Below are positions 1 through 7,416 of a stretch of DNA of 64,000 bases, piece by piece. Every line of letters starts with the position of its first letter. Position 1 is the stretch's first letter. This stretch comes from CAYVIB01 sp964451365 (GTDB lineage: Bacteria; Pseudomonadota; Gammaproteobacteria; Pseudomonadales; Cellvibrionaceae). The stretch is from the NCBI GenBank assembly GCA_964451365.1, contig CAYVIB010000023.1:1-64000 (forward strand). The letters are read 5' to 3'. A model generated the notes under the pieces. The model was not told the DNA's origin, ran no database searches, and worked only from the letters and a program-made list of their open reading frames with translations. The position numbers and the translations under genes were made by a program.

Positions 1-71
1 GATTCGTTGGCATGGTCATATAAAAGAATCTTCTCTTAAGGAAGTGCCATTCGGGTCAGGTCATAGCGGGG

Positions 72-965
72 TTAGTCGTGGCGGGCGCCGTGAACCTGAC
101 TGCCCAGCTTGTCCCAGTTCAATTCTCCCGATTCGATTCTCGTTTTAACGTCAGGACAGCCCGCCAATAGTTGTCTGGCTGTCGGAAGCGGGCTCATCCC
201 GCAGGCGAGCAGGACCGCTTCCCGCTCCCGCAGCGTGCCTTCCGACAAAACCCGTTGTATGTCGGACATGGTTTTCTCCCGCAAAAACGGGCCGACAAAG
301 CGCCACAGCTCCGCGGTAACGGTACGGCCGGCAGCCCAGCGCTCGTGGGCGTATTCCACCAGCGTTTGCGCCAGTGTGGCATTGACCCGCCCGTCCGCGT
401 TATAAATGTTGAACAGCGGACGCTCCAGGAAGACGGCCTTGAGTACCAGTTGGTTCCAGGCGGGTTCGTCCAGGTACTCGGCGGGGTAGGGATTGTGCAG
501 GGCCACCGCGTCGAATACCGAGGTTATATTGGTGCGCAATCCTTCCGCTGCCCTCAGCTTCAAGCGCTCGGGGTGGGGGAGCACCGGTAGTGCGGCGTAG
601 AGTGCTTCCTGCTCATGCAGGTCCGCGGTTTCAAAAAGTTTATTGAGGCTCGACAGCCATGTGTCCGGATTGTCGTGCGGGTATAGAAGCAGAAGCCCGA
701 CTCGGGCGGTTTGCAGGCGGTTCCAGTACCAGGGGGAGAACCCCGGCCGCAGATCGTTCGCTCGGGCCAGTTCCTGTTCGCTAACGGATAAAGCTGTTTT
801 ATCAAAAAACCGGGATGCCGTGCTGAACGCCAGGTAAAAAACCGCCGCGGATGGGCTGGCTGAAATATTTTTTTTCTGCTGTTCAAGCCATGCGATGGAT
901 TCGCGACCGGACTGCGTGCCAAGCAGGGAGAAAAGGTACTCTGCAATTTTGGGTAACTCGTACAT
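72..965 (-). CDS. eboA: EboA domain-containing protein
   Basis: A 297-residue soluble protein without signal peptide or membrane segment. The C-terminal half has the pattern I associate with EboA proteins: an LRTNI segment, then HNPYPAEYLDEPAWNQ with VLKAVFLERPL, then a YAHERWAAGR stretch before ELWRFVGPF. EboA belongs to the ebo cluster, which includes a UbiA-like prenyltransferase and TatD-like hydrolase and is tied to export or handling of specialised, often isoprenoid-linked metabolites; its biochemical role is not established. The ATG at 965 is preferred over an in-frame TTG at 974 because GGAAG lies 9 nt upstream of it. The gene upstream on the same strand is an IPP isomerase. Another start codon lies on the minus strand at position 19, so the next cluster member may begin just outside the window. 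Confidence 0.7.
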   Translation of the reverse strand: MYELPKIAEYLFSLLGTQSGRESIAWLEQQKKNISASPSAAVFYLAFSTASRFFDKTALSVSEQELARANDLRPGFSPWYWNRLQTARVGLLLLYPHDNPDTWLSSLNKLFETADLHEQEALYAALPVLPHPERLKLRAAEGLRTNITSVFDAVALHNPYPAEYLDEPAWNQLVLKAVFLERPLFNIYNADGRVNATLAQTLVEYAHERWAAGRTVTAELWRFVGPFLREKTMSDIQRVLSEGTLREREAVLLACGMSPLPTARQLLAGCPDVKTRIESGELNWDKLGSQVHGARHD

Positions 966-1291
966 ATCTAACAACTTCCGCTAGTTGGTCCTGGTACCGC
1001 TTCGCCCGGCGGCAGAAACGCCAGGGGCCGATAAAATCGCGAGGGCACGCGTAACTCTGAATTTTACCGGTCGACAGGGAAAGTACCTCTGTGGGCGTTG
1101 ATTTATTCGATCTTTTATTTCCGGCGCTTCGTTGTTTCGTTCAACAGTCGTTCCGTTTAATCAAAATCACCGATAGCATGACACAGCCGTGATAAACGCA
1201 ACGTCATTTTTCCGGATTGAAGTAAGTTACAAAATAGCCCCGGTAGTTGCAAGACAAGCCGAACCCGGCAGTGATGGCGTTATCGTCCATA
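966..1291. other. Intergenic gap between idi and eboA
   Basis: The 326 bases between the idi stop and the eboA start show no convincing coding frame, terminator or repeat. The length is enough for a separate eboA promoter, but I cannot point to a good -35/-10 pair. Confidence 0.4.
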
Positions 1292-1876
1292 TCACCTGAA
1301 TGCTGACACGGTTGTTGCCGTATTCTCCGTTGAACCCGGCAGTGCTTTCTTTACTTCCTCCCATTCCATTTTCATCCACGGCGTGAACTGCTCCGGATGA
1401 CTCTGTATCTCCGCATCCAGCTGCGCGGAGCCGATAAATCGCCAGTCGAGAACTTCATTGTGGTTGGGCCAGATTTCCCTGCTTTTTACCTCGCCCAGGA
1501 AAACGGAACAGATTTCATGCTCGGAGCCGAGATTCCGGTAGCTGGCCTGGTAGTGGAATTTGTACAGAAACCGCAGATCTGCCGCGACGGATAATTCTTC
1601 GTCCAGGCGACGGTGCGCCGCTTTCAGCATGTTTTCGCCCCGGCGGGGGTGACTGCAACAACTGTTGGACCAGGTTTTCGGCCATAAGCGCTTGGATGCG
1701 CTTCGCTGCTGGAGCAGTAATTCCCCGGCTTCGTTAAAGAGGAATACGGAAAAAGCGCGGTGCAACAGCCCCTCGCCGTCGTGACAGGCCTTTTTGTTTC
1801 GGTAGCCGACGATATTGTCCTCGCCATCGACGAGGACCAGTTCGTCATTATCGAAAGATACGACCGGGCTGCGCAT
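1292..1876 (-). CDS. idi: Isopentenyl-diphosphate delta-isomerase, type I
   Basis: A 194-residue Nudix-fold enzyme interconverting isopentenyl and dimethylallyl diphosphate in the cytosol. Diagnostic features are the catalytic-cysteine segment SNSCCSHP near residue 70, the Nudix helix with RRLDEEL near residue 90, and the EHEICSVF segment near residue 120 carrying the second acidic catalytic position. Length matches the family (about 180-200). The ATG has GTGGAG about 8 nt upstream. The organism also encodes ispD and ispF later in the window, so it uses the MEP pathway, where type I Idi is dispensable; its placement upstream of an EboA gene suggests a role in supplying DMAPP/IPP for a dedicated product. 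Assignment is secure; the pathway link is inference. Confidence 0.93.
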   Translation of the reverse strand: MRSPVVSFDNDELVLVDGEDNIVGYRNKKACHDGEGLLHRAFSVFLFNEAGELLLQQRSASKRLWPKTWSNSCCSHPRRGENMLKAAHRRLDEELSVAADLRFLYKFHYQASYRNLGSEHEICSVFLGEVKSREIWPNHNEVLDWRFIGSAQLDAEIQSHPEQFTPWMKMEWEEVKKALPGSTENTATTVSAFR

Positions 1877-2265
1877 GATTAAATCTCCACGCTAACACAA
1901 TTTTCAGATAGGTTCTAAACCGCTCCAAGCGGCAGCGCCCACCGTGCATGAGCCATACCGTGCCTTTGATTGGGGGCGCGGCGTAGCCGTGTGCATAAAG
2001 TAAGCGAGGATAACACCCCGGAAGAATTAAGGCGATCCTTGGCGCCACCCGTGGCGCGGTCGACGCGGATATTGGCAGCAAGCTTTATACCTCAATAGAG
2101 ACTCGCGGGAGCCGGGGCGTCCCGCACCGTGAAAAACTTGATATGGGGTTGAACTCGTACCTACTTCCACCATCAAACCGCTGTTTATTTTGGTTGTGGG
2201 GATGTTTATTCTATAAGCCATTCCAAGCACACAGTCTGTACCCAAACCGATAATAGGTGCCCAGC
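1877..2265. other. Intergenic gap between divergent idi and M13 peptidase
   Basis: This gap of about 390 bases holds the divergent start regions. I see a 7-bp inverted repeat (GCGCCAC, 2042-2048, with GTGGCGC, 2051-2057) but its two-base loop makes function doubtful. No gene is supported here. Confidence 0.35.
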
Positions 2266-4320
2266 GTGAAAAAACTGCTATCAATTATTACCTGCCTTGC
2301 TTTCATTGCAGCCTGCGAACAGCAGACTGAGCAAGCGAACCTCCCCCAGGAACCCGCGATGAAATCCCCGGTTTCGGGTATCAACCTGGAAAACTTTGAC
2401 CGTAGCGTTCGCCCCCAGGATGACTTGTTTCGCTATGTGAACGGCACCTGGCTGGCCAATACCGACATCCCGGCGGATAAATCCAATTACGGCGCATTCG
2501 TGATTCTCGCGGATAAAGCGCGCGAGGATATGAAGGCAATTATCGGGGAATCGGCCAGTGCCGCCGATGTAAAGCCGGGCTCGGATGCGCAGAAAGTCGG
2601 CGACCTGTACAACAGTTATATGGATACCGCACGGCTGAATGAGTTGAAGGTGCAGCCGTTGCAGGCGGAGTTGGCAAAGATTGACGCTATTGCGGACAAA
2701 AAGGCACTGGCGGCATATTTTGCCGAGGCGCATCGTATCGGTTCCGATTCCCCCTTCGGTTTTTATATCGATACCGATTCGAAACAGCCGGATCGGTACA
2801 TCAGCTATTTTGTTCACTCCGGTCTCGGCCTGCCGGACCGCGATTTCTATTTCAAGGATGATGAAAAGTCTCGCGAGATTCGCGACAAGTACGTCAAGCA
2901 CATCGAAAAAATGTTCACGCTGGCCGGTTTTGATAACCCGGCGCAATCCGCGCAAACCATTATGGCGCTGGAGACACGCATTGCCGACGCGCACTGGACC
3001 CGGACCGAGCGCCGCGACCGCGACAAAACCTACAACAAATATGAAAAGGCAAAACTGGAAACCCTGGCGCCGGATTTCGACTGGCAGGCATTCCTGGAGG
3101 CGGGTGATGTCGGCGGCGAAAACGAGATGGTCATTCGCACCCCAAGCTTTTATACCAAATTCAATTCCATTTTTACCGAAACTTCACTGGAGGATTGGAA
3201 AACCTACCAGCGCTGGCAGCTATTGGGCAGTTACGCAAGCCTGCTGAACGAGGAACTGGATGAGGCGCAGTTTGCTTTTTACGGCACGGTTTTGCAGGGC
3301 ACTGAACAGCAGGAAGAGCGTTGGAAACGCGCGGTCAACGCCGTCAACAGTCTGCTTGGCGAAATGGTCGGCAAGGTTTACGTGGAAAAGCATTTCAAGC
3401 CGGAAGCCAAGGCCCGCATGATGAAACTGGTGGAGAACCTGCGCGAAGCGTATCGCCAAAGCATTATCGAACTGGAATGGATGGGTGAGGAGACGAAGAA
3501 GAAGGCACTGGAAAAGTTGGAAAAATTTCGCCCGAAAATTGGTTACCCGGACAAGTGGCGCGATTACAGCGCGTTGACGATCAAAGGTGACGACCTGGTG
3601 GGCAACTTCATCCGTGCGCGCCAGTTCAATTATGACTACGAGATCAACAAGCTGGGCAAACCCATCGACCGCGACGAATGGTTTATGACGCCGCAGACGG
3701 TAAACGCCTACTACAACCCAGGCATGAACGAGATCGTTTTCCCCGCCGCTATTTTGCAGCCGCCGTTCTTCAATATGGAAGCGGATGACGCGGTTAATTA
3801 CGGTGGTATCGGCGCGGTTATCGGTCATGAGATGGGCCACGGGTTTGATGATCAGGGAGCCAAATCCGATGGCGACGGCATGTTGCAAAACTGGTGGACC
3901 GAGCAGGACCTGGAGGAGTTCAGGAAGCGCACCGGCAAACTGGCGAGCCAGTACAGCGCGTATGAAGTATTGCCCGGTGAACACCTGAATGGGGAGTTCA
4001 CGCTGGGAGAGAATATCGGCGACCTGGGCGGATTGACCATCGCCTACAAGGCATACCAGTTGTCCCTGGGCGGAAAGGAAGCGCCGGTTATCGATGGCTT
4101 TAGTGGCGATGAGCGGTTCTTTATCGGCTGGGCTCAGGTGTGGGCGCGCAAATATCGGGATGAAAACCTGCGGCAACGTATCACCACCGATCCGCATTCG
4201 CCGAGTGAATATCGTACTAATGGTGTTGTTCGCAATATGACCGAGTTTGTTAAAACCTTTAATGTGCAGCCGGGGGACAAGTTGTATATGCCGCCGGAGG
4301 ACAGGGTGAAAATCTGGTAA
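2266..4320 (+). CDS. M13 family (neprilysin/PepO-type) zinc metallopeptidase lipoprotein
   Basis: A 684-residue zinc peptidase predicted to be lipid-anchored on the periplasmic side. The N terminus has a Lys pair, a hydrophobic stretch and a lipobox ending FIAAC (Cys about 17). M13 hallmarks are all present: NAYYNP with NEIVFPAAILQPPFF, the zinc motif HEMGH around residue 521, DDQGAKSDGDG, and ENIGDLGGL giving the third zinc ligand Glu and a catalytic Asp. Family members cleave short peptides on the amino side of hydrophobic residues. I chose the GTG at 2266 because AGG lies about 8 nt upstream; an in-frame GTG at 2257 is the alternative and adds three residues. The C terminus ends VKIW, similar to the CRVW end typical of the family. 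The gene stands alone and is followed by a strong terminator. Confidence 0.92.
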   Translation: MKKLLSIITCLAFIAACEQQTEQANLPQEPAMKSPVSGINLENFDRSVRPQDDLFRYVNGTWLANTDIPADKSNYGAFVILADKAREDMKAIIGESASAADVKPGSDAQKVGDLYNSYMDTARLNELKVQPLQAELAKIDAIADKKALAAYFAEAHRIGSDSPFGFYIDTDSKQPDRYISYFVHSGLGLPDRDFYFKDDEKSREIRDKYVKHIEKMFTLAGFDNPAQSAQTIMALETRIADAHWTRTERRDRDKTYNKYEKAKLETLAPDFDWQAFLEAGDVGGENEMVIRTPSFYTKFNSIFTETSLEDWKTYQRWQLLGSYASLLNEELDEAQFAFYGTVLQGTEQQEERWKRAVNAVNSLLGEMVGKVYVEKHFKPEAKARMMKLVENLREAYRQSIIELEWMGEETKKKALEKLEKFRPKIGYPDKWRDYSALTIKGDDLVGNFIRARQFNYDYEINKLGKPIDRDEWFMTPQTVNAYYNPGMNEIVFPAAILQPPFFNMEADDAVNYGGIGAVIGHEMGHGFDDQGAKSDGDGMLQNWWTEQDLEEFRKRTGKLASQYSAYEVLPGEHLNGEFTLGENIGDLGGLTIAYKAYQLSLGGKEAPVIDGFSGDERFFIGWAQVWARKYRDENLRQRITTDPHSPSEYRTNGVVRNMTEFVKTFNVQPGDKLYMPPEDRVKIW

Positions 4321-4323
4321 TTT

Positions 4324-4351
4324 AAAAAAGGAGCCGATTGGCTCCTTTTTT
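4324..4351 (+). terminator. Intrinsic terminator of the M13 peptidase gene
   Basis: GGAGCC (4330-4335), loop GATT, GGCTCC (4340-4345), flanked by A-run and T-run, so the stem extends through A:U pairs. It starts 4 bases after the stop codon. The A/T symmetry means it could work on both strands. Confidence 0.9.
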
Positions 4352-4697
4352 AAAGGATAAGTCTCGGAGTGTGCTAAACCCCATCGCGTGCCACAATCGC
4401 TTCTCTTCCGCTCTCTGCCCATTTGTGTGGATAGTTCCTTAAGCGTCATGTTCGCGCCGCCTAGAGGGATGTAGTGGTGCGACATGCCGATATTGGAGCT
4501 ACGTCATGTTCGCGGAGCAGACATCCAGCGGGGGTTATGATCTCCTTCCCAAGACTCTCCGCTGTGCGAAGATGACTCTTCTGGCTGGAGGCAGGCCCGG
4601 GCTCTTCCCAACAGCAGGAGCTGAGTTCTGTGAGGCCATCCACGAAAAATATGCCGACACGCGCCTATTCCAGGGTTTATTTTTCCGGCAAGGGGGG
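4352..4697. other. Non-coding stretch with a 12-base direct repeat
   Basis: No reading frame here has a credible start or family resemblance. GTCATGTTCGCG occurs at 4445-4456 and again at 4503-4514, 58 bases apart. This could be a remnant of a duplicated or inserted element; I cannot name it. Confidence 0.35.
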
Positions 4698-4703
4698 TAT
4701 AAT
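4698..4703 (+). promoter_or_regulatory. Perfect -10 box TATAAT upstream of a leader ORF
   Basis: TATAAT follows a G-run and lies about 40 bases ahead of the leader start. The -35 position (around 4675-4680) is poor, so an activator or extended contacts may be needed. Expected transcription start is near 4710. Confidence 0.5.
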
Positions 4704-4742
4704 CCGACCACTGACGAAATTCAATCAGCAGAGACCAAACCA

Positions 4743-4841
4743 ATGCGACAGAATTTGATTAACAACCACACCATGCCCGTGACCTTCGGTTACGTGTGCT
4801 GCGCGTGGGCAGTCGCCTTGGTGAAGCGCATTATGTGCTAG
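4743..4841 (+). CDS. Candidate 32-residue leader peptide
   Basis: An ATG-initiated frame of 32 codons ending in TAG, starting about 40 bases after a TATAAT box and ending 13 bases before a three-hairpin attenuator-like region. The peptide begins MRQNLINNHTMPVTF and ends YVCCAWAVALVKRIMC. It has a Cys-Cys, a single Trp and a branched-chain-rich tail (Val, Ala, Leu, Val, Ile) but no run of one amino acid that would name the regulated pathway. The ribosome binding site is weak (AGCAGAG, about 10 nt upstream). The frame can be extended upstream to 4506, but the promoter lies inside that extension, so the short version is preferred. Its identity as a leader is inferred from position and the RNA structures; I do not recognise the peptide family. 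Confidence 0.45.
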   Translation: MRQNLINNHTMPVTFGYVCCAWAVALVKRIMC

Positions 4842-4854
4842 GTCTGCTGGATAT

Positions 4855-4933
4855 TCTGGCAGGCAAAAAAGCCTTCCAGAGTAAAGCAAAAATTCGCTGA
4901 AACCCGGAAGGCTAAAACCTCCGGGTTTTTTTA
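4855..4933 (+). promoter_or_regulatory. Attenuator-like set of competing hairpins with intrinsic terminator
   Basis: Three mutually exclusive pairings can be drawn. Segment 1 (4855-4864, TCTGGCAGGC) pairs with segment 2 (4871-4880, GCCTTCCAGA) with one mismatch over an A6 loop. Segment 2 (GCCTTCC, 4871-4877) also pairs perfectly with GGAAGGC at 4906-4912 in segment 3. Segment 3 (4901-4911) pairs with segment 4 (4918-4927) to form a GC-rich terminator with one bulged A and a T7 run. This 1:2, 2:3, 3:4 logic is that of amino-acid operon attenuators. No conventional gene follows within 350 bases, so what it controls is unclear. Confidence 0.6.
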
Positions 4934-5187
4934 TGCCCGAAATTTGCCTGGAAGTTCACTGAAGTTTAAATTTTTTGCGAGGATGGTTAGATCGATTTTT
5001 CATAATAGATAAAGCAGTTTTTAACGGTAGGGTAATCCTGGGGTAGGAAGGGATTCACTTCGCAAAACCGTGCCCCGAATATTGTAAATTGGTGCAGTAA
5101 GGAGCGTTGTGCGCGGAGGCTTTTCTCCAGGTAAAACGCCCGATATAACGGAAAAACATTAGTTTAAAAATGTACATTTTTTTACGG
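4934..5187. other. AT-rich spacer with a perfect 16-bp palindrome
   Basis: This stretch has no supported gene. AAAAATGTACATTTTT at 5166-5181 is a perfect palindrome lying 6 bases upstream of the next -35 box, the position of an operator or activator site. Confidence 0.4.
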
Positions 5188-5216
5188 TTGAAATGAAACT
5201 TTTAGCTTATTATGCT
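5188..5216 (+). promoter_or_regulatory. Sigma-70-type promoter
   Basis: TTGAAA at 5188-5193, a 17-base spacer, then TATGCT at 5211-5216. It faces the small ORF starting at 5302, giving a leader of about 80 bases. The palindrome at 5166-5181 sits directly upstream. Confidence 0.5.
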
Positions 5217-5301
5217 TTACACAACTTCAACGGAAATCGTTTTGGGATACAGTTAATAATTGCATCGTAAAAAAATGTAATTTACGCGGAATTCAAGAAC
5301 T

Positions 5302-5469
5302 ATGTTTGCAACAAAACTGACAAAGCAACGACATTATCTTTTGGCTGGCGCAGCCTGTTCCAATGCATGTTGGAACGCAGTGATTTGCCAGCGCGTGCCG
5401 ACCGGCACCGATGATGTCGCAATGGTTCAAATGTATTCCAACAAGGTGATTAATAAAGCAGATTTGTAG
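5302..5469 (+). CDS. Hypothetical small protein, 55 residues
   Basis: An ATG-to-TAG frame of 55 codons beginning MFATKLTKQRHYLLAGAA, with three Cys in a short central segment (CSNACWNAVIC) and a tail ending NKADL. A weak GGAA lies about 10 nt upstream. A sigma-70-like promoter is 85 bases upstream and a strong hairpin follows 50 bases downstream, so it lies within a plausible short transcription unit. There is no signal peptide by eye. I do not recognise the family. A second small frame on the opposite strand 250 bases away also ends KADL. It could be a small functional peptide, a second leader, or an accidental frame. Confidence 0.35.
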   Translation: MFATKLTKQRHYLLAGAACSNACWNAVICQRVPTGTDDVAMVQMYSNKVINKADL

Positions 5470-5497
5470 CAGCGATTCGATAACCGGATGGCTGCGG

Positions 5498-5560
5498 CCA
5501 ACCGGATTAAAGTTTTTACTGAACCCCGGTTGGTGTTTCCAACCGGGGTTCAGTCGTTTT
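5498..5560 (+). promoter_or_regulatory. Perfect 15-bp hairpin with a competing upstream arm
   Basis: CTGAACCCCGGTTGG (5519-5533) pairs perfectly with CCAACCGGGGTTCAG (5539-5553) around a TGTTT loop and is followed by TCGTTTT, a short U-tract. CCAACCGG at 5498-5505 repeats the start of the right arm and could pair with CCGGTTGG (5526-5533), which would open the hairpin. It may be a terminator or a second attenuator between the 55-codon frame and the 16-codon frame. Confidence 0.5.
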
Positions 5561-5591
5561 GGACCCTCAGAAAACCGAGAGGTGATGAACA

Positions 5592-5642
5592 ATGGAATTC
5601 GAAGAAGAATTAGAGAAAGTTGTTGTTTTAAGCAATAACTAA
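5592..5642 (+). CDS. Candidate micro-ORF, 16 residues
   Basis: ATG with a good ribosome binding site (GAGAGGTGA, core about 8 nt upstream), encoding MEFEEELEKVVVLSNN and then TAA. It is strongly acidic in the first half and hydrophobic in the second. It sits between two strong hairpins. It is too short for homology assignment by eye; a translated regulatory micro-ORF or a short peptide precursor are the alternatives to chance. Confidence 0.3.
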   Translation: MEFEEELEKVVVLSNN

Positions 5643-5714
5643 TTTAGTACCGGAGTCCGGATATCTCATGCCGCATCAAAATCAACGCATCATGAAATAT
5701 CCCGGCTGCTAAAT
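5642..5714. repeat. Interrupted inverted repeat
   Basis: Outer arms ATTTAG (5642-5647) and CTAAAT (5709-5714), then CCGG and GGATAT (5659-5664) with ATATCC (5697-5702), and inner CATG arms (5667-5670, 5691-5694). Together they form a long imperfect stem over a loop of about 20 bases. There is no U-tract, so it is not a simple terminator. Confidence 0.45.
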
Positions 5715-5722
5715 TTACAAAT

Positions 5723-5788
5723 TTACAAGTCAGCTTTTGCTGCTGCCATGACCGCAGGCTGAAACGCAGGATGTTTTTTGGTTTGCAT
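5723..5788 (-). CDS. Candidate micro-ORF, 21 residues
   Basis: On the minus strand, ATG at 5788 to TAA at 5723 encodes MQTKKHPAFQPAVMAAAKAD followed by Leu. GAGGAGTGA lies about 11 nt upstream and GTGGAA directly before the start, so initiation is plausible. Its last four residues, KADL, match the last four of the 55-residue frame on the plus strand. No family recognised. Confidence 0.28.
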   Translation of the reverse strand: MQTKKHPAFQPAVMAAAKADL

Positions 5789-5992
5789 TTCCACGGTCAC
5801 TCCTCGGCGCACGGACGCGCATTTTTTAAGAATAAAAAGGGGCGGAGAGGTTAAAGCCATCCGTCTGTCAGGGTATTAACAGGGGGCCTCTGGCCGGTCG
5901 CGCGCGTAATCGACCGGGACGGTGCAGGATGTTCAAGTCGGAGTATGTTAAGCGTCCGGCCTGAGGCTCCCCTGGAATTGGGGAAAGGGAAA

Positions 5993-6205
5993 ATGAATTT
6001 TATCGATGGCTCCATGCCTTCATATGGTAGCCAACACCTGGTGGATCTGAGACAGCGGGAAAATGAGATTAACGAAGCGGCGAATTACCTGCCGCCCGAA
6101 GGCGCCGGCGAGCCCGACGACCAGGTTTCCGTGGAGCCCTCCAGCTTTACCGGGAAGCCGTTCGGCTTTGCCAGGTTGTTTCGCCGGTTGTGGCGGGGCG
6201 GTTAA
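5993..6205 (+). CDS. Hypothetical protein, 70 residues
   Basis: An ATG start preceded by GGGGAAAGGGAAA, a usable ribosome binding site. The product begins MNFIDGSMPSYGS, has a charged, polar, Pro-rich middle (PPEGAGEPDDQ) and ends with a basic aromatic tail (FARLFRRLWRGG). There is no signal peptide or long hydrophobic segment. The same frame extends upstream to 5945, but without a ribosome binding site. It lies 333 bases before the first FHA gene on the same strand. I do not recognise it, and a chance frame is possible. Confidence 0.35.
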   Translation: MNFIDGSMPSYGSQHLVDLRQRENEINEAANYLPPEGAGEPDDQVSVEPSSFTGKPFGFARLFRRLWRGG

Positions 6206-6538
6206 TTCTGCTTCGATTTCAATACCTTCCCCGGCTTCATTTGGCCGAAAGCCCGCATGGCCTTTATCCATAGAAACCCATGATGGATGGCGCCAGGTCA
6301 TACCTGGCCCGTGGCTTCGGCTGTGGAGAAATCCCGTTCCTTCCTATTGTGCCGGAGATATAATCGTACTCGCGGTGCGAACCTCTCCTTGGCAGCATGC
6401 ATATCCACTGATATTCCCGGAATTAGATTGCTAAATCCGGCGTCTTATATTGCATTTGCCCTGGCGGTTGACCAAAATGGACCCAATCATGCTGATTCCT
6501 GTCATGGTCGCCCCTATTTTCAGGAAACATCAATAATT
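6206..6538. other. Gap before the FHA gene pair
   Basis: An in-frame extension of the FHA gene reaches back to 6287, but it has no FHA-like or other recognisable content and no ribosome binding site. I take this stretch as the 5' region of the FHA pair. No clear promoter was found. Confidence 0.35.
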
Positions 6539-7381
6539 ATGACCAAATTCAGATTGATACGCCTGCATGACAGCAGGGAATTTAACCTCCTGCGACCGTC
6601 AACGACGCTGGGCCGTAGCGAAAGCTGTGATATTCAGATAACCACCGGCCATGCGTCCAGAAAACATGCGCGCATCGATGTGCGGGATGACGGCGCATGG
6701 ATTGAAGACCTCGATTCAACCAACGGAACTTTTGTCAATAATGAAAAGATAGAGGGAAGCCTCCACCTTAGACCTGGCGATGTGATCCGCTTTGATGAGG
6801 AGGCTTTCAGCCTGCAACGGGAAGATCAACCGGACGCCACTATCTTCGCCTCGCCTTTCGATCTCCGGTCCCGCACCAGCAAATCCCTTTTTATCGACGA
6901 AGAAGAGTCCGACCTGGAACAAACCTTTTTTCACCAGGGTTATCGTCTTCAGCGGGAAAACCTGGATGATGACGACTGGTACGATGCCAGTAACGGCAGG
7001 CTGGCCGAACTCAAGGCGGGACTGAAGGAAACCACGGTAGCGAAATCCCTGGAACGGATAAAGGATCGTCCCGGTATAGTGTTGGTTTTCTTTATTGAAT
7101 ATGAATCTCCCGTCGTGTTCACACTTACCACTATCAGCGAGAACAAACACTGGACGCTGGGCCGCCGAAGCAATAGCGATATTCATATTGCCAACCCTTG
7201 TATATCGGAAACACACGCCTTTTTAAAATACCAGAACGGACAATGGCTGTTGGAGGATAACCATTCCACCAACGGCGTTTGGCACGAGCGGAAAAAAATT
7301 TCATCGGTGGTGTTGGGGGATAATATGGTTCTCAATCTTGGCGCGGTTGAATTGAATATTTATCTCTCCCATTCTGAATAG
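6539..7381 (+). CDS. Protein with two FHA domains (first of a tandem pair)
   Basis: A 280-residue cytoplasmic protein with an FHA domain at each end. FHA1 (about residues 5-95) has LGRSESCDI, SRKHARI and DLDSTNGTFVNN. FHA2 (about 185-280) has LGRRSNSDI, SETHAFL and NHSTNGVW. These are the GR, SxxH and (S/T)NG loops that bind phosphothreonine peptides. The linker is acidic. The ATG at 6539 is preferred because the first FHA strand begins at once and AGGAA lies about 12 nt upstream. It is a paralogue of the next gene, with the same layout. No Ser/Thr kinase or phosphatase is in the window, so the phosphoprotein partner is unknown. Confidence 0.85.
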   Translation: MTKFRLIRLHDSREFNLLRPSTTLGRSESCDIQITTGHASRKHARIDVRDDGAWIEDLDSTNGTFVNNEKIEGSLHLRPGDVIRFDEEAFSLQREDQPDATIFASPFDLRSRTSKSLFIDEEESDLEQTFFHQGYRLQRENLDDDDWYDASNGRLAELKAGLKETTVAKSLERIKDRPGIVLVFFIEYESPVVFTLTTISENKHWTLGRRSNSDIHIANPCISETHAFLKYQNGQWLLEDNHSTNGVWHERKKISSVVLGDNMVLNLGAVELNIYLSHSE

Positions 7382-7416
7382 CACCGTCCAAATAAAGTGG
7401 AAATTTAAATAACGTT

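Noticed and set aside
3220..4485. Long minus-strand frame (421 codons) under the M13 peptidase
   Set aside because: It overlaps a well-supported gene entirely, has no family pattern, and its composition is that of an antisense shadow of a GC-biased gene.
4506..4841. 111-codon version of the leader ORF
   Set aside because: The TATAAT box lies inside it, and the upstream part has no recognisable content. The 32-codon start is preferred.
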